Shown here piece after piece: positions 1 to 8,220 of a stretch of DNA of 64,000 nucleotides; within the stretch, counting starts at the first letter, position 1, and each line of letters opens with the position of its first letter. A program made the position numbers and the translations under genes. The DNA comes from UBA7672 sp965279085 (lineage in GTDB: Bacteria; Pseudomonadota; Alphaproteobacteria; Caulobacterales; Hyphomonadaceae), in contig OZ257149.1 of assembly GCA_965279085.1 (NCBI GenBank), forward strand, positions 3,038,001 through 3,102,000, written 5' to 3'. The notes beneath the pieces are model-generated. The model had not been told where the DNA came from, made no database searches, and worked only from the letters and a program-made list of their open reading frames with translations.

Positions 1-73
1 ATTGTTTGTTGGGGCGGACACTAGTGCCAACCGTTCGGGCGCGCCAGATAGGTTGTTTCACGGTTTTGATACC

Positions 74-113
74 GCAAAAAACAAGACGCCCCGCACGTTG
101 CCGTGCAGGGCGC
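74..113 (-). terminator. Rho-independent terminator of the small-secreted-protein pair
   Basis: On the minus strand, a 12-bp GC-rich stem (arms 86-97 and 102-113, one G-U pair) with a four-base loop is followed by CTTG and a run of six T. It lies 26 bp past the stop of the leftmost gene and points in its direction. Confidence 0.8.
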
Positions 114-138
114 TTGGCTGGTCCTGTGCGACCGGGCT

Positions 139-468
139 CTACTTGATCTTGATCGTCGCGGTGCCCTGCGCGCTCGTCAGATCGAACGAGTCGCCGGATT
201 TCTTGCCCGTGGGATACGCCGTGCAATCTTCATCCGGGCTCATGTTAGACGTCGTGCAGAGCTTCTCGCCGTCGATGCGCCACTTGCCTGTCACCTGGCC
301 TTCCATGGCCGTGAAGGTGCCGTCCGGCTTGTAGGTCACGTCGATGTCCATGCCCTGGATCTGCAGGATGATGCCCTTGGTGGTCACTTCCTGCAGCGTG
401 GTCGGCTGTTGCGCGAAGGCCGGCGCGGCAAAAGCGGCGGCGGTCGCGATCGCAATGATCGTTCTCAT
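139..468 (-). CDS. Small secreted protein, paralog of the upstream gene
   Basis: Function not recognised. The 109-residue product starts with a clear Sec signal peptide (hydrophobic stretch ending AFA-Q at about residue 19). The mature part is about 90 residues with two cysteines eleven positions apart (LC...DC), which could form a disulfide. It is plainly a paralog of the next gene upstream: TTL-EVTTKG, Y-DGT, GKWRIDG-KLCT and AYP-GK-GD are shared. A GTG at 483 overlapping the upstream stop (GTGA) is an alternative start; ATG 468 is preferred because it gives a compact signal peptide. The two genes form a short operon ending in the terminator at 74-113. Confidence 0.75.
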   Translation of the reverse strand: MRTIIAIATAAAFAAPAFAQQPTTLQEVTTKGIILQIQGMDIDVTYKPDGTFTAMEGQVTGKWRIDGEKLCTTSNMSPDEDCTAYPTGKKSGDSFDLTSAQGTATIKIK

Positions 469-479
469 GTGGATCGGTC

Positions 480-836
480 TCACTTGTTGATCGTGACGGA
501 AGCTTCACCCAGCATCGGGTGCGTGATCTTGAATTCGTCACCCGGCTGTTTGCCCGCGGGATACGCGATGCAGCTCTCGGTCGGGTTCATCTCGCTGATC
601 GTGCACAGCTTGTCGCCGTCGATGCGCCATTTGCCGCCGCCGGTCTGGCCCATGATCTCGGTCGAGTAGGTGCCGTCGGCCTTGTAGGTCATGGGCAGGG
701 TCAGATCCATGCCCTGCGCCTGGGCCTTGATCACGGTGCCCTTGGTCGTGACGTTTTCCAGCGTGGTCTTGTCCTGCGCGAAAGCCGGTGCGGCGAGCGC
801 GAGCACAACGCCCGCGATGATGAGTGCCTGTTTCAT
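480..836 (-). CDS. Small secreted protein, first gene of a tandem paralog pair
   Basis: Function not recognised. The 118-residue product has a signal peptide (MKQALIIAGVV... cleavage after AFA at about residue 20) and a small mature domain with the same skeleton as its downstream paralog: TTLENVTTKG, TYKADGTY, GKWRIDGDKLC and IAYPAGK. The two Cys have the same eleven-residue spacing. GGAG stands about 8 bases before the ATG. An unstudied periplasmic or secreted domain is the safest reading; the repeated GKWRIDG-KLC segment resembles extracellular domains that report a lipid-like or peptide ligand, but that is only a guess. Confidence 0.8.
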   Translation of the reverse strand: MKQALIIAGVVLALAAPAFAQDKTTLENVTTKGTVIKAQAQGMDLTLPMTYKADGTYSTEIMGQTGGGKWRIDGDKLCTISEMNPTESCIAYPAGKQPGDEFKITHPMLGEASVTINK

Positions 837-957
837 GGGGGAGGTCTCCGTCCTCGATTATTCGCCGCGCAACCAACCCCGCGCGGCGGCGGAAACCTAC
901 CAGTTTCGAAGCATGGGGCAAGCAAGCGTCTGCAGCATCAACTGCATTGCAACCCTG

Positions 958-2544
958 TCATTCATCATCCAGCGACATCACCCCAACGCGCACCTGCCAG
1001 GGGATATCCTCCGGCGGAATGCGCGCGGGCGAGGCCTCCCGGTTCTCGCCCCACGCCATGCGCACGCCGGGCGTTCCGCGCGCGGCGCCCGCAGCGATCC
1101 TGCGATCGAAGGCCAGCGTTTCTCCCGGCTGCAGGACCACGCCCCACGGGATGGCCGCACTCGACAGCGGCAGTTCGAGCCGGTCCACGAACGCCACCAT
1201 CAACGTGTCGATCCGCCTTGGCCTGGCGCCCGTGTTGGTGACGGCGCCTCCGATCTCGACATGCAGCCCGTCCGCGTCCCGGCCATAAGCCGCCCGCGCG
1301 ACCTTCATCTCGATTCCACTCACCACCTGTCCCGCGCGCGCCAGCGCCGCCGCGCCGAGCTCGCGCACATGCCCGACCGCCACATCCAGCGCCCGCTCGG
1401 CCGCCGCGATGTCTGCATCAGGCGCGGCTCTCCGTCGGCTTGCCTGCGCCGCCACGAGCGACGCCCACGCCTCATCCGTCGCTTCCGCGATCACGAACAT
1501 GTCGCGCCAGTTCATCCGCTGCGCCGCCTGGCTCGCATCGCACCGCTTTTCCACCTGGCATCGCCACGCAGCTTCCGACTCGCGGCGGAAGAACAGCGTC
1601 AGGAGATTCAGCTCCGCCGCCGAATAGCCCGCCACTTCTCCGCCAGTCGCAGCCGGCGCTTCATGCTGGCCGGCGCCGAGGAAGTCGCAATCGCGCCGCG
1701 CGCGGTAGAGAAAGGGCGGGGCGAAGTGGACATAGACTTCCGTCGCCGTATCGGGCGGATTGATCAGCCGAACCTCGAACGGTTTCGCCTCGCCGGGCGC
1801 CACCGTCTCGAACGGCAGCAGCGATGTCTGACCGGCAATGGCGAAGTCCCAGCGGTCAAGCGCACGCAACGCAATCGGCGGCGCAACCGCAGCAGTGGTC
1901 CCGCGATTATGCACCAAGCCCGAAACCGCGATCACATCGCGGCCGTTCTCATTGAACGTGAACAGGTCGGGGTTCTCGATCGCCAGCTCACCGGAAACGG
2001 GCTTCGGCAGCGCGTCCTTCTTCTCCCACGGCTGCACGAACCAGTTCAGCACCGGAACCGGAAGCGAGTCATTGAGCAGCGAATCCTGCCGCTTGTTCTC
2101 GATCTCGTCGAACTGCCGCGCGCTGATCTTCTCCGCATCGAGATCCCTGCGCGCCTGTTCCGCCTTCAGCGTTGCAGCGTGGATGCGTTCCGAACCGGCG
2201 ACGTTGAAGCCATAGCGTGTCGCGTTGCAGAGCATGGCTGCGGTCTGCTCGGATGTGAAATTCGGCGCACGCGGACGGGTCGCCGTCCCGTGCACCACCA
2301 CCCTGTCCAGCGCCATCGAGCCATCGCCCTGGCCGGCCACATCCGTCCGCTCCGCCGCCGGGGCGGCAGCTGCCTCGACTGGCGCAGCATCGGCGGGGGC
2401 AATCGCCGAACCCGCCACCAGGGTCATGTCCAGCTGGCTGGCGGCAACCTCTCGCGAGAAAGGTTCGGGGCGGGGAAGAACGAAACATCCGGCCTGCAAG
2501 CCGCACGCAGCCGCGGTCAGCAAAAGGCGCATCGCCAGCTTCAT
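958..2544 (-). CDS. Hypothetical lipoprotein with two Ig-like domains
   Basis: A 528-residue lipoprotein of unknown function. The N-terminus has a lipobox (LQAGC at about residues 14-18), so the protein is probably anchored in a membrane facing the periplasm. Two stretches look like small beta-sandwich domains of the FxLYD/CARDB kind, each with the VSGxVxNxG or xGAVTNTGARPRR signature (about residues 200-290 and 430-510). Between them lies a mostly helical, Ala/Arg-rich segment with a Cys pair (WRCQVEKRC). The start with GAGGGGA upstream was chosen over a 69-residue longer reading that lacks a signal sequence. Confidence 0.75.
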   Translation of the reverse strand: MKLAMRLLLTAAACGLQAGCFVLPRPEPFSREVAASQLDMTLVAGSAIAPADAAPVEAAAAPAAERTDVAGQGDGSMALDRVVVHGTATRPRAPNFTSEQTAAMLCNATRYGFNVAGSERIHAATLKAEQARRDLDAEKISARQFDEIENKRQDSLLNDSLPVPVLNWFVQPWEKKDALPKPVSGELAIENPDLFTFNENGRDVIAVSGLVHNRGTTAAVAPPIALRALDRWDFAIAGQTSLLPFETVAPGEAKPFEVRLINPPDTATEVYVHFAPPFLYRARRDCDFLGAGQHEAPAATGGEVAGYSAAELNLLTLFFRRESEAAWRCQVEKRCDASQAAQRMNWRDMFVIAEATDEAWASLVAAQASRRRAAPDADIAAAERALDVAVGHVRELGAAALARAGQVVSGIEMKVARAAYGRDADGLHVEIGGAVTNTGARPRRIDTLMVAFVDRLELPLSSAAIPWGVVLQPGETLAFDRRIAAGAARGTPGVRMAWGENREASPARIPPEDIPWQVRVGVMSLDDE

Positions 2545-2632
2545 GCCCGTCCCCTCGATGAAAGCGCGACCATATCGCCTTGCCGGGATGAACGCAGGAT
2601 GAGCCGATTTCTGTCGAAGGGCGAGACTGCGC

Positions 2633-3841
2633 TCAGGCCGCGCTGTCGGCCTTGATGTGTCCGCCAAGGCGCGTCGCTGGCCAGGCTTCCGCGGTCGGCA
2701 GGGTCGGGCGGGTCGGCCAGATGCGCAGCGAGCAGATGTGGTGCACGCCATCCTGCGCGAAACGCTGGGCGTGTTCGGGATGAATGTCGCCCTCGACGCC
2801 GACCATCACATTGTGCTGCCGCGCCAGTTCGACGGCGGCGTGGATGCGTCCGAAGATTTCCGTCTTCGGCCCGTTGGCGGAAAACGCCCCTGGCGGCAGC
2901 GTGAACCCGATGGCCGCCGGCTGCAGCTTCAGCACAGACGCCACGTCCGGCTCAGCCCAGTTGAGCCCGATGGCGATATTCGGCACGCGCGATCGCACAT
3001 TGCGCAGGATGTCCTCGAGATAGATGCGCGGATATCCCGGCTCGACGCAGCTCACGCGCAGCACACGATAGCGTGCCAGCCGCCGGTCGAATTTCGCCAT
3101 GGCCTGCACCAGCCGCGCGAGGCTCTGCTGGCTGTTGAGGCTGGACACATGCAGCGCCACGCCGACCAGCGAGCGCCCGCCGCCGGCAAACAGCTTGCGC
3201 ATCGCATCTTCCGAAGCCGTCAGCTTCAGCTCGTCCATGTCGGTATGGCGATGGCTGGCATGGTCCCAGTTCATCGGCCAGCCGGTGACGGGATCGAGCG
3301 GCGAGATGAAGTACGTCGCCAGCGCCCCGCGCTGGGCGTCCCAAACCGGCGTGTAGCCCATCTGTGTCTGCGGCAGTGGCTGTCGCATCGTCACGGGAGC
3401 AGGAATTTCCTTCGCGCTCGCGATCAGATCGCCGAACACGCGCGCGAACTCATCGATGCTCATCACATCGCGGTTCGTGTTGACCTGGAAGGCGTCGAGA
3501 TCGGGCTGGCCGAGGAAGAAAGTGTTGAGCTCCTTCGAGATGCGGTCTGCGACGGCATCGGCAAGAATGCCGGAGAACATGCCGAACACGACGAGGAAGC
3601 CGTCAGCCGCCGGGATCAGCACATCATCGGGCGCGATGCGGCGCGCGATGAAGTGGCGCGCGACCTGGAAAGCGCGGTCCCGCTTGGCCGGCCATTGCGG
3701 GCCGTAGCCGTCGCGGATTCCATCGATGCCGATGAACTGGAACTTGGCCACGTCGATCGTGTTCCGGCCGTTGGCGAGACGGCGGATGCGTTCGGCGAGG
3801 TTGAGCCCGCCCGGCGCTTCGAGTTCTGCGTCCATGGTCAC
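2633..3841 (-). CDS. Degenerate EAL-like domain protein
   Basis: The 402-residue protein resembles bacterial c-di-GMP signalling proteins in outline but lacks the catalytic set. The C-terminal half (about 215-390) reads like an EAL TIM barrel: a strand/helix pattern ending in NVMVGVEGD followed by AQRFAQDGVHHIC, in the place of the usual E-G-V-E and GxxxxQG segments. The DDFGTG and K-x-D motifs are not visible. The N-terminal third (DVLIPAADGFLVVFG) is faintly like a GGDEF or sensor domain. A GTG start is chosen because AGGAGA lies 7 bases upstream; ATG two codons in is the alternative. It is likely a sensor or c-di-GMP-binding relic rather than a phosphodiesterase. Confidence 0.65.
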   Translation of the reverse strand: MTMDAELEAPGGLNLAERIRRLANGRNTIDVAKFQFIGIDGIRDGYGPQWPAKRDRAFQVARHFIARRIAPDDVLIPAADGFLVVFGMFSGILADAVADRISKELNTFFLGQPDLDAFQVNTNRDVMSIDEFARVFGDLIASAKEIPAPVTMRQPLPQTQMGYTPVWDAQRGALATYFISPLDPVTGWPMNWDHASHRHTDMDELKLTASEDAMRKLFAGGGRSLVGVALHVSSLNSQQSLARLVQAMAKFDRRLARYRVLRVSCVEPGYPRIYLEDILRNVRSRVPNIAIGLNWAEPDVASVLKLQPAAIGFTLPPGAFSANGPKTEIFGRIHAAVELARQHNVMVGVEGDIHPEHAQRFAQDGVHHICSLRIWPTRPTLPTAEAWPATRLGGHIKADSAA

Positions 3842-3969
3842 GCGGCAGTCTCCTGCCGACCCCTTCTCCGTTGAAAAGTCTGCCAAACGCAGGTGGGAGA
3901 AGGTTTAAATCGACCGCGCCAATTTCCGCGATCAACCCGGCGCTAACCAAGGAAGTGCTTGCAAGCAGG

Positions 3970-4085
3970 CCCTCGTCCTTCGAGACGAGCCCTTTGGGCT
4001 CTCCTCAGGATGAGGGCTAAGGACCGGCAGTGATTTAGCCCTCATCCTGAGGAGCCCGCGACGCGGGCGTCTCGAAGGACGAGGG
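3970..4085. repeat. Paired inverted REP-type palindromes
   Basis: Two 51-base copies of a repeat (3970-4020 and 4035-4085) face each other across 14 bases. Each starts or ends with CCCTCGTCCTTCGAGAC and TGAGGGCTAA, and each contains its own small hairpin (GAGCCC...GGGCTC and GCCCGCGACGCGGGC). A third, solitary copy lies at 10216-10265. This family of extragenic palindromes is common in alphaproteobacteria. Transcribed from either strand, the pair would fold into a very long hairpin. Confidence 0.85.
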
Positions 4086-4101
4086 CGTACGTCCCGATGC
4101 A

Positions 4102-5136
4102 CTACGCGCCCGCTTTCACGCGCTCATAGAACGCCAGCGAGTCCCGAACGAATGCCTGCCACGTGAACGTCGCTTCGTAGGAAGCGCGCCCTCCGTCGAC
4201 CAGTTTCGCAGCGAGTCCCGGCTCCGAAATCACACGGGTCATCGCCCTCGCCAGCGCATCGACGTCGTTCTTCGGAATCAGAAGTCCGTTGACGCCATCG
4301 ATCACATAGGCGGCCGGTCCGACCGCATCCGCGGCCACCAGCGGGCGCGAGGCTGCCCACGCATCCACCGTCACCGTGCCGAACGGCTCATAGCGGGAAG
4401 GGAAGGCGACAAAGGTGCTCGCGGCCAGCAACGCCCCGCGATCATTGCGCCAACCGAGGAACCGCACGCGGTCATCGAGGCCGAGACGCGTGCAGTGCGC
4501 TTTCAGCTCCGCTTCCAGCGGCCCATCACCAGCAATCCAGACATACAGCCCCGGCGTCTTCGCCGTCGCATCGAGCAGCGTGTCGAGGCCCTTCTTCTCG
4601 TGCAGTCGCGCCAGCGCCAGCGCTACAGGCGCATCCTTCGGCGTGTTCAACGCCGCGCGATCCGCCGGCGCCACGCCCGCGAAGTCCGCATAGGTATGAA
4701 TGATGGTCGAGCGGTTCTCCTTGACGCCCTGTTCACGGATGTGACGCAGCAGGTCCTTCGTCAGCCCGACATGCCACTCGCAGTTCGTGAACCGCGCCAG
4801 CTTGTAATAGCCGCCATACCAGGCAATCGACTTCGCCCTGAACGATGCCGGCGCGAACTCACCCGCGCGCCCCATCCAGTATTCGGCAACGTCCGGCCTG
4901 AACTCGCGGATCACCCTGGCGATCGCGCCCCGCGTCGGGTACGGCCACAGCTTGTTGAAGCTCGCCGTCTCTACCCGGATGCCCTTGTCGCGAAACTTCT
5001 GGATGCGAAACGCATTGTCCGGCCGTGTCACGACGGCTTGCTCGACGCCAGCGTCCGCGAGCGCCATCACGCCTTCAAGCATGATGTTCTCAGCCCCGCC
5101 TTCCTTGGCGCCAGCCATGACATGAAGAACGCGCAT
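4102..5136 (-). CDS. Glycosyltransferase, GT4 family (GT-B fold)
   Basis: A retaining nucleotide-sugar glycosyltransferase of 344 residues acting in the cytoplasm on an unknown acceptor, presumably a surface glycan or glycolipid. The N-terminal Rossmann domain opens with MRVLHVMAGAKEGGAEN (Gly-rich acceptor-side loop). The C-terminal domain has LARLHEKKGLDTLLDA, IAGDGPLEAELK and the donor-binding EPFGTVTVDAW segment (Glu250 as the first acidic residue of the EX7E-type motif). Length and motif order are normal for GT4. It stands alone, with no glycan cluster around it; the paired palindromes lie just past its stop. Confidence 0.9.
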   Translation of the reverse strand: MRVLHVMAGAKEGGAENIMLEGVMALADAGVEQAVVTRPDNAFRIQKFRDKGIRVETASFNKLWPYPTRGAIARVIREFRPDVAEYWMGRAGEFAPASFRAKSIAWYGGYYKLARFTNCEWHVGLTKDLLRHIREQGVKENRSTIIHTYADFAGVAPADRAALNTPKDAPVALALARLHEKKGLDTLLDATAKTPGLYVWIAGDGPLEAELKAHCTRLGLDDRVRFLGWRNDRGALLAASTFVAFPSRYEPFGTVTVDAWAASRPLVAADAVGPAAYVIDGVNGLLIPKNDVDALARAMTRVISEPGLAAKLVDGGRASYEATFTWQAFVRDSLAFYERVKAGA

Positions 5137-5328
5137 CGCTTACGCCCGGCGGTTGAAGGATCGGCTGGATACCCGCTTCCCGCGGGCAGGGCAAACCTTC
5201 GCGTCCTGCGACGTCCTGACTTCGGGAAAGCCCGGATATCAGCTCATTTGACGGCTTTCATCCCCACAAACAGCGGTTGTCCCGCAGCTTCATCCCGCGT
5301 AGTTTCCGCCCGCTTTCCGGAGACCTGT

Positions 5329-6657
5329 ATGTCCTATCGCCTGTTCGGCGCCGAAACGTCGGCCTATTCGACCAAGATGCGGTCCTACCTCGCCTACAAG
5401 GGCGTGCCGTTCGCGTGGACGCCGCGCACGCAGGAGACCGAGGACGAACTCCGCCGCGTCTCGCGCTTCGCGACGCTGCCGGTGCTGGTCACTGCGTCGG
5501 GCTTCGCCGTTCACGATACCACGCCGCTGATCGAGGCGCTCGAGGCCGACAGCCCCGAACCCTCCGCCACGCCTGCCGACGCCGCTACCGGCTTCCTCGC
5601 CTGCGTGCTGGAAGAGTACGCCGACTCATGGCTCGCCAAGGCCGCCTTCCACTACCGCTGGACGCGCAAGAAGGACCAGCGCCTCGCCGCCACGCGCGCC
5701 ATCGAGGACTACTACGTCACCACGCCGCCCGAAGACAAAAAGGCCGTGGAAGATCTCGCCATCGAGACGATGACGGCGCAGCTGAAGACCATGCAGCTCG
5801 AAGGCGAGCTCGGCGGCGCGATCGAGAAGTCCTTCAAGAAATTCGTGAAGCTGCTCGACGACCACCTGCGCAAGCACCTCTTCATCTTCGGCGACCGCCC
5901 CTCGATCGCCGACTTCGCCATCGCCGGACAGCTGATCCAGATGCTGAAGGATCCCACCCCCGCGAAGATCATCGAGAAGGACGGTGAGTTCGTCGCCAAA
6001 TGGTGCGAGTTCATGTCCGCGCCGACCGCCTCCGGCCCGTTCGCCGCGCTGGACGATCTCAAGGAAACCCTCGCGCCGCTGTTCGCCGACGATCTCGCGC
6101 AATTCTTCCTGCCCTGGGCCGCCGAGAATCTCGAGAATTCGCTGGCGGGGAACGAGACCTTCTCCGTCACGCTCGGTAAGGACGCCATCGCGCTTGTTCC
6201 GCTGCGCTCCGCCGCGCGTTCCTTCCGTGAACTGCGCCGCAAGTTCGTGACCGGCCAGACCATCGAGGCCCTCAAGGCCTTCACCGACGAAACCGGCGCC
6301 ACCGTCTTCCTGCTGCGCCCTCCGCGTCCGGAACATCAACGTCCGCAACGTGAGGAAGCTGCGCCAGCTGACGAAGAAGGTGCGGAAGCCGAAGCATCCG
6401 ACTCCGCCGAACCCACCGCCGAACAGCCGCGCGATGGTGAAGCCGGGGAAGACGGCCGCAAGCGCAAGCGCCGCCGCCGCCGTCGTGGCGGCCGTGGCCG
6501 CGGCGAAGATGCACCGGCCAAAGCCGCCGCCGATCAGGAAGGCGACAACGGTTCCGCTGGCGATGACGCCGACGCAGACGCCGGCGACGAGGTAGACGTG
6601 ACCGTCGACAACGACGCCGGCGCCGCCGAACCGTCAGACGACGACGCCGAGGACTGA
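5329..6657 (+). CDS. Glutathione S-transferase family protein with basic/acidic disordered tail
   Basis: The first 320 or so residues are a GST-like protein: an N-terminal thioredoxin-type domain (MSYRLFGAETSAYSTKMRSYLAYKGVPF, with S/Y instead of Cys at the active-site turn, then TLPVLV) and an all-helical C-terminal domain (FGDRPSIADFAIAGQL is the typical GST helix-6 motif). The remaining 120 residues are low-complexity: an acidic stretch, then RKRKRRRRRRGGRGRG, then a highly acidic end. GGAG sits 6 bases before the ATG; the longer open frame upstream has no such support. The tail suggests RNA, DNA or phospholipid binding, which is unusual for this fold. Confidence 0.85.
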   Translation: MSYRLFGAETSAYSTKMRSYLAYKGVPFAWTPRTQETEDELRRVSRFATLPVLVTASGFAVHDTTPLIEALEADSPEPSATPADAATGFLACVLEEYADSWLAKAAFHYRWTRKKDQRLAATRAIEDYYVTTPPEDKKAVEDLAIETMTAQLKTMQLEGELGGAIEKSFKKFVKLLDDHLRKHLFIFGDRPSIADFAIAGQLIQMLKDPTPAKIIEKDGEFVAKWCEFMSAPTASGPFAALDDLKETLAPLFADDLAQFFLPWAAENLENSLAGNETFSVTLGKDAIALVPLRSAARSFRELRRKFVTGQTIEALKAFTDETGATVFLLRPPRPEHQRPQREEAAPADEEGAEAEASDSAEPTAEQPRDGEAGEDGRKRKRRRRRRGGRGRGEDAPAKAAADQEGDNGSAGDDADADAGDEVDVTVDNDAGAAEPSDDDAED

Positions 6658-6678
6658 TCCGGGTCCGGAGCGCGCGCC

Positions 6679-7314
6679 ATGAACGAGATCGACCTGCTGA
6701 TGCGCGCGCCGGCAACGCTGGCGTTGCTCGTCGCCAACATCGGCATTTCAGTCGCCGCGTTCGGCAACGCCCGCCTTGTCGACCGCCTGCTGTTCGACAT
6801 GAACCGCATCCGCAAGTTCAACGAATGGCACCGGATGATCACATCCGGCTTCATTCACGGCGACCCGTTCCACCTCTTCATGAACATGCTGGCCCTCTAT
6901 TTCATGGGCCCGTATCTCGAACTCACCACCGGCACGCCCGGCTTCCTCATCATCTATTTCGCCTCGCTCCTCGCCGGCTCGGGCTGGTCGTTCATGGAGC
7001 ATTTCCGCGAGTCCAATTATCGCGCGCTTGGCGCGTCTGGCGCGGTCTCTGGCGTCACCACCGCCGCAGCGGTCTTCTATCCGTTCGCGGAAATCCTGCT
7101 GTTCTTCGCGCTACCCATGCCGCTCGGCGTGTTCGCGCTGTGCTATATCGTCTTCTCGGCCTGGGCCTCGCGCAGCAATATCCGCGACGGCATCGGCCAT
7201 GGGGCCCACCTCGGCGGTGCGCTCGCGGGCATCGCCATCGTTTGCATCTTCTGGCCGCAGGCCCCACGCGATGCGTGGACGCAATTCATGGCCACGCTGC
7301 CGACTTCGCTCTGA
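6679..7314 (+). CDS. Rhomboid family intramembrane serine protease
   Basis: A six-helix inner-membrane protease of 211 residues that cleaves substrate transmembrane helices. Catalytic residues are visible: Ser120 in GASGAVSG and the His of AHLGG (about 177), with Asn69 in HLFMNM as the oxyanion-hole helper. Length matches compact bacterial rhomboids without an extra N-terminal domain. It follows the GST-like gene by 21 bases with its own GGAG site, so the two are probably cotranscribed. Its substrate is not evident here. Confidence 0.92.
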   Translation: MNEIDLLMRAPATLALLVANIGISVAAFGNARLVDRLLFDMNRIRKFNEWHRMITSGFIHGDPFHLFMNMLALYFMGPYLELTTGTPGFLIIYFASLLAGSGWSFMEHFRESNYRALGASGAVSGVTTAAAVFYPFAEILLFFALPMPLGVFALCYIVFSAWASRSNIRDGIGHGAHLGGALAGIAIVCIFWPQAPRDAWTQFMATLPTSL

Positions 7315-7344
7315 TCGCTCCGGCGTCCGCGCGTCAACCGCCCA

Positions 7345-7390
7345 AAAGAAAAGCGGCGCATCCTCGGGGGAGAATGCGCCGCTCTCTTTT
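7345..7390. terminator. Bidirectional terminator between rhomboid and hsp20 genes
   Basis: A 10-bp perfect stem (7352-7361 with 7374-7383) with a 12-base loop is flanked by A-rich DNA on the left (AAAAGAAA) and CTCTTTT on the right, so it can end transcripts from both converging genes. Confidence 0.8.
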
Positions 7391-7502
7391 GCGGGATCCA
7401 GGCCAGCCCATCCGGGGGGAGGGAGAGGGCCAACCGGCTCACCAGCAGGTCAGTAGACCAGACTCCTAGTTGGGAAGTCCGATCCGGCTTTCAAGACCTC
7501 CG

Positions 7503-7988
7503 TTACGCCGCCGAAGCGGAGCGGATTTTTGTTGCGCCGCCCTCGATCACCTGCGGGGTTTGCGTCTCGCCGATCGAGATCTTGCGGGGCTTCATCGCCT
7601 CCGGAAGTTCGCGCTTCAGCTCGATGCGCAGCAGGCCGTTCTTCAGGGCCGCACCGCTCACCACGACGTGATCGGCCAGCTGGAAGCGGCGGATGAAACC
7701 ACGCTCCGCGATGCCGCGGTGCAGGAATTTCCGGTTCGCTTCACCGCCGTCTTTCTTGCCGACGACGATGAGCTGGCTTTCCTTCACTTCGAGATCGAGG
7801 TCGCCCTCGGCGAAGCCGGCAACGGCCAGCTCGATGGCGTACGCATTCTCGTCATCGACGGACTGCTCGATATTGTACGGGGGATAGCCCTGCGCGCCAT
7901 CAAGGCGCGAGGCCGTGTCGATCAGGCTTGCGAGACGGTCGAAGCCGACAACAGTGCGGTAAAGGGGGGAAAAATCGAACGTGGTCAT
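7503..7988 (-). CDS. Small heat shock protein Hsp20 (IbpA type)
   Basis: An ATP-independent holdase of the alpha-crystallin family, 161 residues. The N-terminus (MTTFDFSPLYRTVVGFDRL) is typical of class A rhizobial/IbpA-like proteins. The alpha-crystallin domain runs from YNIEQ to RELPE and includes AGFAEGDLDLEV and the terminal GLLRIEL strand; PQVIE is the C-terminal I/V-x-I/V-like tail region. It binds unfolded proteins as large oligomers until Hsp70 can refold them. The leader carries a ROSE-like thermometer hairpin that covers the ribosome-binding site, so translation should be heat-induced. Confidence 0.95.
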   Translation of the reverse strand: MTTFDFSPLYRTVVGFDRLASLIDTASRLDGAQGYPPYNIEQSVDDENAYAIELAVAGFAEGDLDLEVKESQLIVVGKKDGGEANRKFLHRGIAERGFIRRFQLADHVVVSGAALKNGLLRIELKRELPEAMKPRKISIGETQTPQVIEGGATKIRSASAA

Positions 7989-7990
7989 GT

Positions 7991-8011
7991 CTGTCCTTCT
8001 TCAAGCAACAG
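7991..8011 (-). promoter_or_regulatory. ROSE-like RNA thermometer hairpin
   Basis: Read on the minus strand, CUGUUGCUU pairs with AAGGACAG across a GAAG loop, giving eight base pairs with one bulged G inside UUGCU. The Shine-Dalgarno AGGA is thereby locked, five bases before the hsp20 start. A U(U/C)GCU anti-SD with a bulged G is the hallmark of ROSE elements in alphaproteobacterial hsp20 leaders. A further strong hairpin upstream in the leader (GCCTCGG-AGG-CCGAGGC, about 8083-8099) fits the multi-hairpin layout of the class. Confidence 0.8.
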
Positions 8012-8220
8012 GGCGATCCTCATCGAGGTTCGCTGGTTTCATTTGAAGGCCGTTCGCGGCGTCACCGATTGGTCGGCGCCTCGGCCTCCGAGGCCCGCCG
8101 GAGCAGCGCCTCGCGATTCCAGTTGGGAATGCGTCCCCCAGTGGTCAAGTGACGCCGGATGGATAAAGTCACCCTCCAGAATCGAGCCTGAAATCAGGCT
8201 TCTGGAGACGGGAACCGCCG

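Noticed and set aside
691..2655. Plus-strand frame of 654 residues opposite the lipoprotein gene
   Set aside because: Shadow of GC-rich codons; Arg/His-rich, no ribosome site, and the minus-strand gene has a lipobox and good SD.
4495..5328. Upstream extension of the GST-like gene
   Set aside because: It runs antisense to the glycosyltransferase and lacks family likeness; a strong GGAG stands at 5319.
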